From positions 62,001 through 126,000 of the forward strand of contig JACKLK010000010.1 of the NCBI GenBank assembly GCA_024236015.1: a stretch of DNA of 64,000 nt. The letters run 5' to 3'. The stretch comes from Rhodoferax sp. GTDB taxonomy: Bacteria > Pseudomonadota > Gammaproteobacteria > Burkholderiales > Burkholderiaceae_C. The translations under genes and the position numbers were made by a program. Under the pieces are notes generated by a model. The model made no database searches. It saw nothing but the letters and a program-made list of their open reading frames with translations, and was not told the DNA's origin. This document shows, piece after piece, positions 52,752 through 63,610 of this stretch; the first letter of the stretch is position 1, and each line of letters starts with the position of its first letter.

Positions 52752-54032
52752 TCAGCCGCGCACTTCCCCGTTGCCCAGCACCACGTATTTCAGCGACGTG
52801 AGGCCTTCGATGCCGACCGGTCCGCGGGCGTGGAACTTGTCGGTGCTGATGCCGATCTCGGCGCCCAGGCCGTATTCGAAGCCATCGGCGAAACGGGTGC
52901 TGGCATTGACCATGACGCTGGCCGAGTCGACCTCCCGCAGGAATCGCTGCGCATGCATGTGGTCGCGCGTGAGGATGGCATCGGTGTGGTGGCTGCCGTA
53001 GTGGTTGATGTGGGCGATGGCGGCGTCCAGGCCGTCCACCACCTTGATGCTGATGACGGGCGCCAGGTATTCGGTGGACCAGTCCTGCTCGGTCGCATCG
53101 ACCAGATGGGCGCCGTTGACGCCGGCCAGCAGGGCGCGGCTGGCGGGACACACCCGCATCTCGACATGCTTGGCGGCATAGATGGCGCCGATCTGCGGCA
53201 GGAAGTCGGCGGCGACCCCGCGTGCCACCAGCAGGCTCTCGCTGGCGTTGCAGGGGCTGTATTTCTGGGTCTTGGCGTTGTCGGCCACCGCGGTCGCCAT
53301 CGCGATGTCGCAGGGGTCGTCGACATAGACATGGCAGTTGCCGTCCAGGTGCTTGAGCACCGGCACCTTGGCATCGCGGCTGATGCGCTCGATCAGGCCC
53401 TTGCCGCCGCGCGGGATCGCCATGTCGACGAATTGCGGCATGGCGATGAGTTCGCCGACCACGGCGCGGTCGGTGATCTGCACCAGTTGCACGCCGTCGC
53501 TCGGCAGGCCGCTGGACTGCAGCGCCTGCTGCACCAGCCGGGCCAGCGCCTTGTTCGATTCGATGGCTTCCGAGCCGCCGCGCAGGATGCAGGCATTGCC
53601 GCTCTTGATCGCCAGGCTGGCGGCTTCGATGGTCACGTTGGGGCGGCTTTCGAAGACCATTGCGAACACGCCGATCGGCACCCGCATCTGGCCGACGCGA
53701 ATGCCGCTGGGTTGCTGCACCATGCCGCTGATCTGGCCGATCACGTCGGGCATGGCCGCCAGCTGTTCGCAGCCCTGGGCCACGGTCTCCAGTACCTTGG
53801 GCGTGAGCCGCAGCCGGTCGACCATGGGCGCCGACAGGCCGGCGGCGGTGGCGCGTTCGAGGTCCACGTTGTTGGCGGATTGCAGCGCCGCCGTGTCCTG
53901 GCGCAGCAGCCCGGCCAGCGTGCGCAGGCAACGGTTGCGTTGCGCGGCCTCGGCCTTGGCCATCGCGCCCGAGGCGGTGCGAGCCTGCAGGCCCAGGGTC
54001 TGGCTGTATTCGGCGATGTTGACGGCGTTCAT
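52752..54032 (-). CDS. proA: Gamma-glutamyl phosphate reductase
   Basis: A 426-residue aldehyde-dehydrogenase-superfamily enzyme of proline synthesis. The catalytic Cys lies in [13 protein letters not shown]. Other signatures are [61 protein letters not shown] and [22 protein letters not shown]. ProB is not adjacent. It follows holA by about 40 bases in the long minus-strand block. Confidence 0.96.
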   Translation of the reverse strand: MNAVNIAEYSQTLGLQARTASGAMAKAEAAQRNRCLRTLAGLLRQDTAALQSANNVDLERATAAGLSAPMVDRLRLTPKVLETVAQGCEQLAAMPDVIGQISGMVQQPSGIRVGQMRVPIGVFAMVFESRPNVTIEAASLAIKSGNACILRGGSEAIESNKALARLVQQALQSSGLPSDGVQLVQITDRAVVGELIAMPQFVDMAIPRGGKGLIERISRDAKVPVLKHLDGNCHVYVDDPCDIAMATAVADNAKTQKYSPCNASESLLVARGVAADFLPQIGAIYAAKHVEMRVCPASRALLAGVNGAHLVDATEQDWSTEYLAPVISIKVVDGLDAAIAHINHYGSHHTDAILTRDHMHAQRFLREVDSASVMVNASTRFADGFEYGLGAEIGISTDKFHARGPVGIEGLTSLKYVVLGNGEVRG

Positions 54033-54073
54033 GGCGCGATTTTCTCACGCCGGCTGCGCCGGCGTCCGCTGGT

Positions 54074-55126
54074 TCAGCGCGCCGCGCAGGCGCCGCACAG
54101 CCCCATGGCCAGGCGGTGCAGCGCCTGCCACGGGTCGGTCGGCCAGTCGGGCTGCTTCAGGCCCTTGACGATGCCATCGACCCGGTGTGCCTGCAGCAGC
54201 AGGTCGGCCAGCAGCGTGGCGTCCAGGCGCGGCAGCACCCGTTCGAACAGGCGTTCGCGCACCCCCCACACGCGTTGCTCGCGCAGCGCCATCGGCATCG
54301 GGCGGCCATCGCCCATGGCATCGCGCACCCGCTTGAGTGCGCGGATGTCCTCGGACAGGCTGTAGTGCACCAGCACCGGCGCCTCGCCTTCGGCCTGCAG
54401 CCCGCCGAGCATGCGCAGCACGCGGGCCTGCTGCCCGGCCAGCACCGCCTCGCTGAGCTTGAACACGTCGTACCGCGCCACGTTGAGCACGGCGCGTTCG
54501 ATGTCCTCGAAACCCAGTTCACCCTGCGGGTACAGCAACGCCAGCTTCTGGATCTCCTGGTGCGCCGCCAGCAGGTTGCCTTCGACCCGGTCGGCGAAGA
54601 ACTGCAGGCTGCGCTGGCCCTCGACGCCGGGCTTGACGCGCTGGTCCTGCTGCGCCAGGCGTTGTGCCAGCCATTGCGGCAAGGCGCTGCGTTCGATCGG
54701 TTCGATCGCGATCGATACGCCGTGCCGCTCCAGCGCACCGAACCAGGCGCCGCTGCGGGTGGCCTTGTCCAGCCGGGGCAGGATCACGAGGGTCAGCAGG
54801 TCGTCGTTGCCCTGGCCCTGCTCGCACAGCTGCTGGATCGCGGCACTGCCGTCCTTGCCGGGCTTGCCCGTCGGGATGCGGATTTCGACGATCTGCTTGT
54901 CGGCGAACAGGCTCAGCGAACCACCGGCGGCCAGCACCTCGCTCCAGTCGAAGTGGGCTCCGGCCACCGTGTGCGCGGTACGCTCGGTGAAACCGGCTGC
55001 ACGGGCCGCGGCGCGGATGGTATCGGCCGCTTCCTGGATCAGCAGCGGCTCGTCGCCGTGCAAGGTGTACAGACCGCGCAGGCCCCGGCTCAGGTGCTGG
55101 GCGAGTTGGCCGGCGGCGAGTTGCAT
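54074..55126 (-). CDS. holA: DNA polymerase III delta subunit
   Basis: A 350-residue clamp-loader subunit that opens the beta clamp. Recognisable features: LRGLYTLHGDEPLLIQEAADTIR (N-terminal AAA-like part), ADKQIVEIRIPTGKPGKDG, FFADRVEGNLLAAHQEIQKLALL and the C-terminal collar helices. It sits between lptE and proA, the standard leuS-lptE-holA-proA order. Confidence 0.94.
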   Translation of the reverse strand: MQLAAGQLAQHLSRGLRGLYTLHGDEPLLIQEAADTIRAAARAAGFTERTAHTVAGAHFDWSEVLAAGGSLSLFADKQIVEIRIPTGKPGKDGSAAIQQLCEQGQGNDDLLTLVILPRLDKATRSGAWFGALERHGVSIAIEPIERSALPQWLAQRLAQQDQRVKPGVEGQRSLQFFADRVEGNLLAAHQEIQKLALLYPQGELGFEDIERAVLNVARYDVFKLSEAVLAGQQARVLRMLGGLQAEGEAPVLVHYSLSEDIRALKRVRDAMGDGRPMPMALREQRVWGVRERLFERVLPRLDATLLADLLLQAHRVDGIVKGLKQPDWPTDPWQALHRLAMGLCGACAAR

Positions 55127-55163
55127 GGGTCGTTGCGGGGGCGCGGCGCCTGCGCCGGTCGCG

Positions 55164-55664
55164 TCAGAGCGACTTGACCGCCGCCAGGCGGCGGATCAGC
55201 TGCTGCACGATGTCCGATTGCATGTCCCGGTACATCAGGCCTTCCTCGGCCTCCTTGGCCAGCACGGCGGACTCGTTGAAGCTGATGTCGCGATTGAGCA
55301 GCAGTTCGGTGGCCGGAATCAACTCCTTGCCTTGCGGCGTGCGCAGGCGGAACTGCAGCCGGCTGCGCAACTGGAATTCGGTGACCTGGCCCGAGGTGTT
55401 GACGCCCACGACGGTTTTCTCGCGCGCCTCGGAAAGAATGTCGAGCACCGCATCGGCGCTTTTCTGCTGGGCGGAATCGGTGATCAGGCTCAGGCTGTCG
55501 ATCGCGGCCAGGTTGCGCTTGAGCTCGTTGCCCACCGGAGAATGTTCTCCGGCGTTCACGTACAGGGAACGAAACGCCAGGTCGGGCGCGCCGCGCAGCT
55601 TGAAGCCGCAAGCGACCAGCACCGGGGCCGCGCATGCGGCGAGCAGCAGGCGGCGTTGCATCAT
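55164..55664 (-). CDS. lptE: LPS-assembly lipoprotein LptE
   Basis: A 166-residue outer-membrane lipoprotein that plugs the LptD barrel and helps LPS insertion. The signal peptide ends in LVAC with lipidated C19, followed by the LptE hallmark GFKLRG. Conserved [21 protein letters not shown] and [18 protein letters not shown] lie at the C-terminus. ATG 55664 overlaps the leuS stop; a second ATG directly follows. Confidence 0.94.
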   Translation of the reverse strand: MMQRRLLLAACAAPVLVACGFKLRGAPDLAFRSLYVNAGEHSPVGNELKRNLAAIDSLSLITDSAQQKSADAVLDILSEAREKTVVGVNTSGQVTEFQLRSRLQFRLRTPQGKELIPATELLLNRDISFNESAVLAKEAEEGLMYRDMQSDIVQQLIRRLAAVKSL

Positions 55665-58291
55665 GTGACGACGTTGACGAGGCGCCCGGGCACCACGATC
55701 ACCTTGCGCGGCTTGGCGCCCGGTGCGTGGCTGGCGAACACCTCGCTGTTGACGGCGGCCTGTTCGATCGCCTGGCGGCTGGCGCTGGCGGGCACCCGGA
55801 TCGCTCCGCGCAGCTTGCCGTTGATCTGCAGCACCAGTTCGAGTTCGTCCTGCTTGAGCGCCGCCGCATCGACCTCGGGCCAGGGCGCATCGAGCAGTTC
55901 GCCATGCTGGCGCACGTAGCCGAGTTCGTCCCACAAGGCCTGGGTGATATGCGGCGTGACCGGGTACAGGGAACGCAGCAGCATGCCGAAACATTCGCGC
56001 AGCGCCACGGTTTCGCCGGTTCCGCCGTCGGACTTGAAGTCTTCCAGCGCGTTGAGCATCTTCATCGCGCCCGAGACCACGGTGTTGTACTGCATGCGCT
56101 GGTAGTCGTAGTCCACCTGCTTGAACACGCCGTGGATCTCGCGCCGCAGGTCGGCGGCAGCCCTGCCGTAGGCGGTGTCCGGCGCGCGGGCCACCGGCAT
56201 GTCGGCCAGCTTGAGGCCGAAGTTCCAGACCCGGCGCAGGAAGCGGTACGAACCCTCCACGGCCGCGTCGTTCCACTCCAGCGTGGCCTCGGGCGGCGCG
56301 GTGAACATGGTGTACAGGCGCGCGGTGTCGGCGCCGTATTTCTCGATCAGGTCCTGCGGGTCCACGCCGTTGTTCTTGCTCTTGCTCATCGTGCCCACGC
56401 CTTCGTAGGTCACGGCCGAGCCGTCGCTCTTGCGCTTGGCGCCGATCACCTTGCCGGCGTCGTCGTGGATGTCCTCGACCTCCTGGGGCCAGAAATATTC
56501 GATGCCGCCGCCCGGGTTCTTGCGCGAGTAGATGTGGTTGAGCACCATGCCCTGGGTCAGCAGCTTCGTGAATGGCTCGTCGACGTCGAGCAGGCCGAGG
56601 TCGCGCATGACCTTGGTCCAGAACCGCGCATACAGCAGGTGCAGGATGGCGTGTTCGATGCCGCCGATGTACTGGTCCATCGGCATCCAGTATTTGGCGC
56701 CGTCGGCGACCATGGCCTGGTCGTTGCGCGGGTCGCAATAACGCATGAAATACCAGGAGCTGTCGACGAAGGTGTCCATGGTGTCGGTCTCGCGCCGCGC
56801 CGGCTTGCCGCAGACCGGGCAGGTCACGCCGGCATGGAAGCCCTCGTGGTGGTTCAGCGGGTTGCCGGAGCCGTCGGGAATGCAGTCCTGCGGCAGCACC
56901 ACGGGCAGGTCCTGCTCGGGCACCGGCACCGCGCCGTGTTCGTCGCAATGGATGATTGGTATCGGCGTGCCCCAGTAGCGCTGGCGGCTCACGCCCCAGT
57001 CGCGCAGCCGCCAGGTCGTCATCTTCTCGCCCAGGCCGCGGGTGTGCAGCGCATGGGCGATCGCGTCGACCGCCTGCGTATACGACAGGCCGCTGAAGCT
57101 GTCGGAGTTGATGGTGACGCCGCGCTGCTTGTCGCTGTACCAGTCCTGCCAGCGGTCGTAGTCGTATTCGTAGCCGTCGATCAGCACCACCTCGGCGATC
57201 GGGATGCCGTATTTCTTGGCGAAGATGAAGTCGCGTTCGTCATGGGCCGGCACGCCCATGACGGCTCCGTCGCCATAACCCATCAGCACGTAGTTGCCGA
57301 CCCAGACGTCGATCTGCTGCCCGTTCAACGGGTGCGTCACCTGCAAGCCGGTGCGCATGCCTTCCTTTTCGCGCAGCGCCAGTTCGGCCTCGGTGGTGCC
57401 GCCGCGCTTGCATTCCTCGATGAAGGCGGCCAGTTCCGGATTGCTGGCCGCGGCGTGCGTGGCCAGCGGATGTTCGGGTGCCACCGCACAGAAGGTCACG
57501 CCCATGATGGTGTCGGCCCGGGTGGTGAACACGTACATGCGCCCGCCGCCGATCAGCGCGCCCGATGCGTCGTGGATGTCGTGCGTGAAGGCGAATCGCA
57601 CGCCTTCGCTGCGGCCGATCCAGTTCTCCTGCATCAGCTTGACGCGTTCCGGCCAGCCCGGCAGGTGGTTCTGCACCTGGTCGAGCAGTTCCTCGGCGTA
57701 ATCGGTGATCTTGAGGTAATAACCCGGGATCTCGCGTTTTTCGACCGGTGCGCCGGTGCGCCAGCCCTTGCCGTCGATGACCTGCTCGTTGGCCAGCACG
57801 GTCTGGTCCACCGGGTCCCAGTTCACGACCTGGGTCTTGCGGTAGGCGATGCCTTTTTCCAGCATCTTCAGGAACAGCCACTGGTTCCATTTGTAGTAGC
57901 TCGCGTCGCAGGTGGCGACCTCGCGGCTCCAGTCGATGGCCAGTCCCAGCGCCTGCATCTGCTTCTTCATGTAGGCGATGTTGTCGTAGGTCCACCGGGC
58001 CGGCGGCACGCCGTTCTTCAGCGCCGCGTTCTCGGCCGGCAGGCCGAAGGCGTCCCAGCCCATCGGCATCAGGACGTTGTAGCCCTTCATGCGCAGGTTG
58101 CGCGTGAGCATGTCGTTGATCGTGTAGTTGCGCACATGGCCCATGTGCAGCTTGCCGCTGGGGTAGGGCAGCATCGAGCAGGCGTAGAACTTCTTGCGCG
58201 CGGCGTCTTCGGTGACGCGGTACGCGTCGCGGCCGCTCCAGTGCGCCTGGGAGGCGGCCTCGACTTCGAGGTGGTTGTATTTGTCGTGCAT
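55661..58291 (-). CDS. leuS: Leucyl-tRNA synthetase
   Basis: An 876-residue class I synthetase. The HIGH motif appears as HMGH at residues 49-52 ([15 protein letters not shown]) and KMSKS as TMSKSKNNG. The editing domain and zinc region ([20 protein letters not shown]) are present. Length matches bacterial LeuRS (~860-880). It lies between exbD and lptE. Confidence 0.98.
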   Translation of the reverse strand: MHDKYNHLEVEAASQAHWSGRDAYRVTEDAARKKFYACSMLPYPSGKLHMGHVRNYTINDMLTRNLRMKGYNVLMPMGWDAFGLPAENAALKNGVPPARWTYDNIAYMKKQMQALGLAIDWSREVATCDASYYKWNQWLFLKMLEKGIAYRKTQVVNWDPVDQTVLANEQVIDGKGWRTGAPVEKREIPGYYLKITDYAEELLDQVQNHLPGWPERVKLMQENWIGRSEGVRFAFTHDIHDASGALIGGGRMYVFTTRADTIMGVTFCAVAPEHPLATHAAASNPELAAFIEECKRGGTTEAELALREKEGMRTGLQVTHPLNGQQIDVWVGNYVLMGYGDGAVMGVPAHDERDFIFAKKYGIPIAEVVLIDGYEYDYDRWQDWYSDKQRGVTINSDSFSGLSYTQAVDAIAHALHTRGLGEKMTTWRLRDWGVSRQRYWGTPIPIIHCDEHGAVPVPEQDLPVVLPQDCIPDGSGNPLNHHEGFHAGVTCPVCGKPARRETDTMDTFVDSSWYFMRYCDPRNDQAMVADGAKYWMPMDQYIGGIEHAILHLLYARFWTKVMRDLGLLDVDEPFTKLLTQGMVLNHIYSRKNPGGGIEYFWPQEVEDIHDDAGKVIGAKRKSDGSAVTYEGVGTMSKSKNNGVDPQDLIEKYGADTARLYTMFTAPPEATLEWNDAAVEGSYRFLRRVWNFGLKLADMPVARAPDTAYGRAAADLRREIHGVFKQVDYDYQRMQYNTVVSGAMKMLNALEDFKSDGGTGETVALRECFGMLLRSLYPVTPHITQALWDELGYVRQHGELLDAPWPEVDAAALKQDELELVLQINGKLRGAIRVPASASRQAIEQAAVNSEVFASHAPGAKPRKVIVVPGRLVNVVT

Positions 58292-58383
58292 GGGAATCGA
58301 TGGACGGCGCGAGTGCCGCTGCAGGTCGATTCTAGGTGTTCATGCGATCCGGTTCCGCCGCCGGCCGGGGGCGCCGGGCCGGG

Positions 58384-58809
58384 TCAGGGCCCGGGCTTGT
58401 CCGGTTCGGCGACAAAGCCGATGCGTCCCAGGCCGGCCTGTTGCGCCACGCCCATGATCTCCACCACACGGCCGTACGGCACGGAGGCGTCGGCGCGCAG
58501 CTGCAGTTCGGTGTCCGGATCGGCGCTGGCAATGCCGGCCAGCTGCGCCGCCAGTTCAGGGCCCGAGACCGGCTTGTCGTTCAGGAAGGCCTGGCCGGAC
58601 TTGTCGACGCTGAGCATCACCGCCGCCGGCGGGCTGCCGGCGCTGGCGGCGTCGGTGCGGGGCAGGTCGAGCCGGATCGAGCTGGCCAGCAGCGGCGCGG
58701 TGATGATGAAAATCACCACCAGCACCAGCATCACGTCGATCAGCGGCGTCATGTTGATCTCGCTCATCGGCTTGCTGCCGGCGCTGCGTTCCAGGCGGCC
58801 GAAAGCCAT
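58384..58809 (-). CDS. exbD: ExbD/TolR-family biopolymer transport protein
   Basis: A 141-residue protein with a single transmembrane helix containing the essential Asp (MSEINMTPLIDVMLVLVVIFIIT) and a periplasmic ExbD/TolR domain (LRADASVPYGRVVEIMGVAQQAGL). It works with the ExbB/TolQ homologue, whose gene ends 5 bases before. This pair uses the proton gradient to energise TonB or Tol; which one cannot be told, as neither tonB nor tolA is nearby. Confidence 0.9.
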   Translation of the reverse strand: MAFGRLERSAGSKPMSEINMTPLIDVMLVLVVIFIITAPLLASSIRLDLPRTDAASAGSPPAAVMLSVDKSGQAFLNDKPVSGPELAAQLAGIASADPDTELQLRADASVPYGRVVEIMGVAQQAGLGRIGFVAEPDKPGP

Positions 58810-58814
58810 GGCGT

Positions 58815-59483
58815 TCAATCCCGGGCCAGCGCGGCCCGGTCCACGCCGGGGTGGAGCAGCAATTCGCGCAGGTCGCGCGCGAATCCCTCGAGATCGGCCT
58901 CGATGCGGCCGATCTGGCGGCCCAGCACGTTGTAGGCCAGCACGGCCGGGATCGCCACCGCCAGGCCGGCGGCCGTCATGATCAGGGCCTCGCCCACCGG
59001 TCCGGAGATCCTGTCGATCGTGACCTGGCCGGCATTCGAGATCGACAGCAGCGCGTGGTAGATGCCCCAGACCGTGCCCAGCAGGCCGACGAAGGGCGCG
59101 GTGGCGCCGACCGTGGCCAGCAGCACCTGGCCGAACTGCAGCTTGTGCAAGACCGCATGCAGTTGCTGGCGCAACAGGCGCGTCAACTGCTGGGAGCGAT
59201 CGCCGGCATGCGCCAGCGTACCGCTGCCCGGGGTATGGGTGGCGGTGATCAGCGGCACCACCAGGGACTCGCGATCGAAGGCCTGGGCCTTGCGTTGGCC
59301 GTCCTGCAGGTCGTCCGCCTGCCAGAACGCCAGCAGGCTGCGCCCGACGTCGCGGCTGGCGCGGCGCAGCAGCCATGATTTCCACAGGATGACGAACCAG
59401 CTGCTGATCGACATCAGCAGCAGCACCACGACCACCAGGTTGCTGACCACGTCGCCCTGGGACAGGATCTGGATCAGGCCCAT
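58815..59483 (-). CDS. exbB: ExbB/TolQ-family proton channel protein
   Basis: A 222-residue inner-membrane protein with three transmembrane helices. The MotA/TolQ/ExbB signature is LLATVGATAPFVGLLGTVWGIYHAL and GPVGEALIMTAAGLAVAIPAVLAYN. The start at 59483 (MGLIQILSQGDVVSN) is set by the first helix. It pairs with the adjacent ExbD homologue. Placement between dapB and leuS is conserved in Bordetella-type genomes. Confidence 0.9.
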   Translation of the reverse strand: MGLIQILSQGDVVSNLVVVVLLLMSISSWFVILWKSWLLRRASRDVGRSLLAFWQADDLQDGQRKAQAFDRESLVVPLITATHTPGSGTLAHAGDRSQQLTRLLRQQLHAVLHKLQFGQVLLATVGATAPFVGLLGTVWGIYHALLSISNAGQVTIDRISGPVGEALIMTAAGLAVAIPAVLAYNVLGRQIGRIEADLEGFARDLRELLLHPGVDRAALARD

Positions 59484-59544
59484 GGGGTGTGCTCCGTCAC
59501 GTTGCGCGCGCTCGCCGGGCCCGTGCCTGCGAGGCCGGCGGTCG

Positions 59545-60384
59545 TCATCGGGCCGCGGCCGCGTCGGTCCCGGCCAGCCCCAGTACGTCGAACATGTCGA
59601 ACAGGCCACGCTGCTGGCCGGCCAGGAAACGCACGGCACGCAGGCTGCCCTGCGCGTAGGTCTCGCGGCTCGAGGACTTGTGCGAAATCTCGATGCGCTC
59701 GCCGGTGCCGGCGAACAGCACCGTGTGGTCGCCGACGATGTCGCCGCCGCGGATGGTGGCAAAACCGATCGAGGAAGGGTCGCGTTCGCCGGTCACGCCT
59801 TCACGCGCATAGACCGCGCATTCCTTGAGGTTGCGACCGGTGGCCTGGGCGATGACCTCGCCCATCTTGAGCGCCGTGCCCGAGGGCGCGTCGACCTTGT
59901 GGCGGTGATGGGCTTCGATGATCTCGATGTCGTAGCCGGTGGCCATGGCGCGTCCGGCCAGCTCCAGCAGCTTGAGCGTGACGTTCACGCCCACGCTCAT
60001 GTTGGGCGCCATCATGATGGCGATGTCGCGCGCGCATGCGGCGATGGTGTCCTTCTGCGCGTCGGAAAACCCGGTGGTGCCGATCACCGCCTGTACGCCG
60101 AGCGAGCGGCAGGCGGCCAGGTGGGCCAGCGTGCCATCGGGGCGGGTGAAGTCGATCAATACGTCGCAGCCGGCCAGGCCCGTGGCCAGGTCGTCGGTGA
60201 CCGTGATGCCGCAGGGGTGGCCGGAGAACGCGCTGGCGTCCTGGCCGATGGCCGGGCTGCCGGTGATGTCGAGTGCGCCGCCGAGTTCACAGTCGCCGCT
60301 GGCGCGCACCGCCTCGATCAGCATGTGGCCCATGCGGCCGGATGCCCCGGCAATGCAGACCTTGCGCTTGCGTTCGCTCGCCAT
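59545..60384 (-). CDS. dapB: 4-hydroxy-tetrahydrodipicolinate reductase
   Basis: A 279-residue NAD(P)H reductase of lysine and diaminopimelate synthesis. Nucleotide loop [17 protein letters not shown] and catalytic [15 protein letters not shown] with H159 and K163 are intact, as is GTTGFSDAQ and the C-terminal [18 protein letters not shown]. It lies downstream of bamE on the minus strand. Confidence 0.97.
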   Translation of the reverse strand: MASERKRKVCIAGASGRMGHMLIEAVRASGDCELGGALDITGSPAIGQDASAFSGHPCGITVTDDLATGLAGCDVLIDFTRPDGTLAHLAACRSLGVQAVIGTTGFSDAQKDTIAACARDIAIMMAPNMSVGVNVTLKLLELAGRAMATGYDIEIIEAHHRHKVDAPSGTALKMGEVIAQATGRNLKECAVYAREGVTGERDPSSIGFATIRGGDIVGDHTVLFAGTGERIEISHKSSSRETYAQGSLRAVRFLAGQQRGLFDMFDVLGLAGTDAAAAR

Positions 60385-60393
60385 GCGTCGGAA

Positions 60394-60951
60394 TCAGGGT
60401 TTCGCCGGCTCGAGAGGCGGGTAGCTGGCAGGCAACGGCGGCACGACCCGGGCCGGTGTGGCCGAGGGATCCGATGCCGGCCGCTTGCTCGCCTGTGCGA
60501 ACGCCTTGAGGGCTTCCTCGCTGGCCTCTAGCTCCGGCACCTTGGCCGACTTGCGCTGGTTGTCGAGCGAGGCCACGAACTCGGCTTCGGTGGGCATCGG
60601 GTCGGCCTCGAAACGCTCGACCACGTCGTCCTTGAAATACACGGTGAGCCTGCGCAGCTGGGGCTCCTCGCCCTTGCGGCGGAAGCTGAACACGTAGTCC
60701 CAGCGGTCGGCGTGGAACACGCTTTGCAGCAGGGGCGTGCCCAGCAGGTCGCGCACCGATTGCCGCGGCAGGCCCGCACGCAGGATGTCCACCTGTTCGC
60801 GGGTGATCACGTTGCCCTGCACCACGTCGATCTGGTAGGGCGTCACGATGCTTGCCAGGCGGTTGCTCGCGCCGTCGAAGCTCGAGCACGCTGCAAGTCC
60901 GGCACTGATGGCCAGGAGCAGCAGGGACTTCAGGACGGGAGTGGCGTGCAT
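60394..60951 (-). CDS. bamE: Outer membrane protein assembly factor BamE
   Basis: A 185-residue lipoprotein of the BAM complex. The lipobox is LAAC with lipidated C22. The SmpA/OmlA domain follows: [52 protein letters not shown] and [17 protein letters not shown] Pro/Ala-rich tail of ~50 residues is typical of betaproteobacterial forms. Divergent from fur, a widely conserved pairing. Confidence 0.95.
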   Translation of the reverse strand: MHATPVLKSLLLLAISAGLAACSSFDGASNRLASIVTPYQIDVVQGNVITREQVDILRAGLPRQSVRDLLGTPLLQSVFHADRWDYVFSFRRKGEEPQLRRLTVYFKDDVVERFEADPMPTEAEFVASLDNQRKSAKVPELEASEEALKAFAQASKRPASDPSATPARVVPPLPASYPPLEPAKP

Positions 60952-61026
60952 GGATCAGGGGGGCGATATGATCGGTTCATTGTAGCCGCTGCTCCTGAGC
61001 CAGCGTGCCATCCCCGGAGGTTGACC

Positions 61027-61482
61027 ATGGCCATCGCCAACATCGATGAACTCAAGAGTACCGGGCTCAAGGCCACGGTGCCGCGGCTGAAGATACTCGA
61101 GATTTTCCAGAAAGGCGAGCAGCGCCACATGACGGCGGAAGACGTCTACCGGGCACTGCTGGACGACAACTCGGACGTCGGCCTGGCGACCGTGTACCGC
61201 GTGTTGACGCAGTTCGAGCAGGCCGGCCTGCTCAGCCGCAGTCACTTCGAGAGCGGCAAGGCCGTATACGAGCTCGACGAAGGCAAGCACCACGACCACC
61301 TGGTGTGCCTGGACTGCGGACGTGTCGAGGAGTTCTACGATGCGGAAATCGAAAAGCGCCAGCAGGCGGTCGCCAAGGCCAAGGGTTTCGCCATTGCGGA
61401 CCACGCCTTGAGCCTGTATGCGCACTGCACCAAGGCCCAGTGCCCGAACCGGCCGGCCAGCAGCCGCAATTCCGGCAGCTGA
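61027..61482 (+). CDS. fur: Ferric uptake regulator
   Basis: A 151-residue Fur repressor. The N-terminal winged helix is residues ~3-85 ([33 protein letters not shown]). Metal sites: HHDH 88-91, C94-L-D-C97, and C134/C139 at the C-terminus. GGAGG lies eight bases before the ATG. The 75-bp gap to bamE must hold both promoters; I see no convincing AT-rich Fur box in it. Confidence 0.96.
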   Translation: MAIANIDELKSTGLKATVPRLKILEIFQKGEQRHMTAEDVYRALLDDNSDVGLATVYRVLTQFEQAGLLSRSHFESGKAVYELDEGKHHDHLVCLDCGRVEEFYDAEIEKRQQAVAKAKGFAIADHALSLYAHCTKAQCPNRPASSRNSGS

Positions 61483-61497
61483 GCCCGTCTGCCGGCC

Positions 61498-62466
61498 TCA
61501 GGCTCCGGAACGCGCCGGTTGCTTGACTTCCATCGCCTTGCGGTGGCGCTCGACGAATTCCTGGTAGGTGTCGATGCCGCGCAGCTTGAGGATGGTGCTG
61601 CGTACCGCGGCCTCGACCAGCACCGCGATGTTGCGTCCGGCCACCACCTGCACTACGACCTTGAGCACCGGAATGCCGAGGATGTCCTGGGTCAGCGGTT
61701 CGTAGGGGATCCGTTCGTATTCGCGCTCCAGCGTCTCGCGGCGCACCAGATGCACGATCAGTTTGAGGCGGATCTTGCGCCGCACCGCGGTCTCGCCGAA
61801 GATGGCGCGGATGTCGAGCAAGCCGATGCCGCGCACCTCGAGCAGGTTCTGCAGCAGATCCGGGCAACGACCTTCGATCGTGGTCTGGTTGATGCGGTAC
61901 AGGTCGACGGCGTCGTCGGCCACCAGGCCATTGCCGCGTGATATCAGTTCCAGGCCGAGTTCGCTCTTGCCCAGCCCCGATTCCCCGGTGATCAGCACAC
62001 CCAGGCCCAGGATGTCCATCAGCACGCCGTGCATGGACGCGCGCTCGGCGAAATGCTTGGACAGGTAGGCGCGCAACACGTCGATGACGAAGGCCGACGA
62101 GGCCTGGGTCGCGAACATCGGGATCTGGGCGCGTTCGCACAAGGACAACAAGGCTTCGGGTGGCTCCTGGCCGTCGGCCAGCACCAGTGCCGGCGGCTCC
62201 AGCGTGACGATGCGCGAGATGCGGCGGGCGCAGTCCTCGTGTGTTGCGTTGGTCAGGTAGGCGATCTCGCGTTCGCCCAGGATCTGGACCCGGTAGGGAT
62301 GGATGTAGTTGAGGTAACCGACCAGGTCGGCGCCCGAACTGGCGGCCTGCACGGCGACCTCGTCGAAACGCCGTTCGGAGGCACCGAGGCCGGCGACCCA
62401 TTGCCATTTCAGGTAGCCGCGGAATTCCTCGAACAGGACGTCGGCGCTGACGACGGTGGGCTTCAT
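61498..62466 (-). CDS. hprK: HPr kinase/phosphorylase
   Basis: A 322-residue bifunctional enzyme that phosphorylates or dephosphorylates the serine of HPr. The Walker A loop is G161-ESGLGKS-168 ([19 protein letters not shown]), with H146 in [12 protein letters not shown] and DDAVDLY after it. The C-terminal HprK signature is [28 protein letters not shown]. In betaproteobacteria it belongs to the regulatory PTS-Ntr; HPr itself is not in the window. It converges on fur and follows ptsN. Confidence 0.96.
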   Translation of the reverse strand: MKPTVVSADVLFEEFRGYLKWQWVAGLGASERRFDEVAVQAASSGADLVGYLNYIHPYRVQILGEREIAYLTNATHEDCARRISRIVTLEPPALVLADGQEPPEALLSLCERAQIPMFATQASSAFVIDVLRAYLSKHFAERASMHGVLMDILGLGVLITGESGLGKSELGLELISRGNGLVADDAVDLYRINQTTIEGRCPDLLQNLLEVRGIGLLDIRAIFGETAVRRKIRLKLIVHLVRRETLEREYERIPYEPLTQDILGIPVLKVVVQVVAGRNIAVLVEAAVRSTILKLRGIDTYQEFVERHRKAMEVKQPARSGA

Positions 62467-62489
62467 GGCGAATCAGCCCGGGCAGCCCA

Positions 62490-62957
62490 TCAGGCCAGCT
62501 GGGCCGACTGCCACTGCGAGATCATGTCGTGCAACTGCGCGGCATCGGTGCAGTTGCTCATCTTCTCGCGCAGGTCCGCGTCGCTGAGCAGTTCCGCGAT
62601 CTCGGACAGGATCTCCAGGTGTTTCTGGGTCGCGGCCTCGGGTACCAGCAGGAAGATCAGCAGCCTGACGGCCTGATCGTCCGGAGCGTCGAAGCCGATC
62701 GCGGTCTCCATCTGGAATACCGCGGCCATCGGGGCTTTCAAGCCCTTGATGCGCCCGTGCGGGATCGCCACGCCGTGGCCAAGACCGGTGGAGCCCAGGC
62801 GTTCGCGCGAGAACAGGCTGTCGGTCACCAGGGCCCGGCTCAGGCCGTGCAGGCTCTCGAACAACAGGCCGGCTTCTTCGAAGACGCGCTTCTTGCTGGT
62901 GGCATCGACACGCACAAGGACTTGTGCGGGAGGCAGGATGGACGCAAGTCGATTCAT
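62490..62957 (-). CDS. ptsN: PTS IIA-like nitrogen regulatory protein
   Basis: A 155-residue EIIA-Ntr with phosphorylatable H67 in LGHGVAIPHGRIKGL and the family motifs TDSLFSRERLGSTGLG and LLIFLLVPEAATQKHLEIL. The start at 62957 gives MNRLASILPPAQVLV. It acts as a phosphorylation-dependent regulator of potassium and nitrogen/carbon metabolism rather than in sugar uptake. A terminator lies just upstream, so it probably has its own promoter besides read-through from hpf. Confidence 0.95.
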   Translation of the reverse strand: MNRLASILPPAQVLVRVDATSKKRVFEEAGLLFESLHGLSRALVTDSLFSRERLGSTGLGHGVAIPHGRIKGLKAPMAAVFQMETAIGFDAPDDQAVRLLIFLLVPEAATQKHLEILSEIAELLSDADLREKMSNCTDAAQLHDMISQWQSAQLA

Positions 62958-62980
62958 AGTGGGATGCAGATTATGCACAC

Positions 62981-63008
62981 AAAAAAAACCGCCCGGCACG
63001 CGGGCGGT
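62981..63008 (-). terminator. Rho-independent terminator after hpf
   Basis: On the minus strand an 8-bp stem (63008-63001 with 62995-62988, ACCGCCCG/CGGGCGGT) with a 5-nt loop is followed by eight T residues (62988-62981). This is the clearest intrinsic terminator in the window and lies 26 bases after the hpf stop. Confidence 0.9.
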
Positions 63009-63033
63009 ATGGGTCGCCGTTGCAGAGGGGACC

Positions 63034-63363
63034 TTACATCAGGCGCTTGGGCGCCTCGTGATGGTGATCCTGCAGGCGATCCTTGTGGCGCGCGACCTGC
63101 CGGTCGAGCTTGTCGACCAGGTCGTCGACAGCGGCATACAGGTCGGCGTGGGAACTTTCAGCGAACATGTCGCTGCCCTTGACATGGATATTGCATTCAG
63201 CGCGTTGCCTTCGCTCCTTTTCCTTGAGTTTCTCCACGGTCAGTAGGACCTTGACGTCCACGACGGCGTCGAAGTGGCGGGTGATTCGATCGAGCTTGGT
63301 CGTTACATAGTTGCGCAGGGCCGGTGTAACTTCGAGGTGGTGACCGCTGATCGTCAAGTTCAT
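63034..63363 (-). CDS. hpf: Ribosome hibernation promoting factor, short form
   Basis: A 109-residue HPF/YfiA protein starting [20 protein letters not shown], with [22 protein letters not shown] and [26 protein letters not shown]. It binds 30S subunits and promotes inactive 100S dimers in stationary phase. AGGAGGA just upstream supports the start at 63363. In many relatives rpoN lies directly upstream of hpf; here that position is a 247-bp gap and a divergent patatin gene. Confidence 0.95.
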   Translation of the reverse strand: MNLTISGHHLEVTPALRNYVTTKLDRITRHFDAVVDVKVLLTVEKLKEKERRQRAECNIHVKGSDMFAESSHADLYAAVDDLVDKLDRQVARHKDRLQDHHHEAPKRLM

Positions 63364-63610
63364 GGATGTCCTCCTGTATCGCTCGCCTGAGAATGGCCGC
63401 GGCGCTGTACTGCAGGCCGCGACGGAAGGCAGGACACGGCCCTTTGCGTTTCTCCTGCCAGTCGATTCACTATGCCCGCGAAAGGCCGCAAAAGCAAGTC
63501 GACACCACAAGTTCAGGGCCTTTTCCATGCGGGCCGTGCACGCGGCTTGCGATAACGCAGGGGCAGGCCCCGGTCATGCAATAGACTGTCATCAGTTACC
63601 AAATGTGTAG

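Noticed and set aside
55634..58981. A 1,115-codon open frame on the plus strand opposite leuS
   Set aside because: Antisense shadow of a GC-rich gene: leuS on the other strand has every synthetase motif, while this frame is Arg/His/Val-rich with no domain.
60952..61026. A Fur box in the bamE-fur gap
   Set aside because: No AT-rich 19-bp inverted repeat is visible; only short A/T patches are present.
61027..61482. Fur as a zinc-uptake regulator (Zur) or PerR
   Set aside because: Position opposite bamE and the HHDH plus CxxC layout fit Fur itself.
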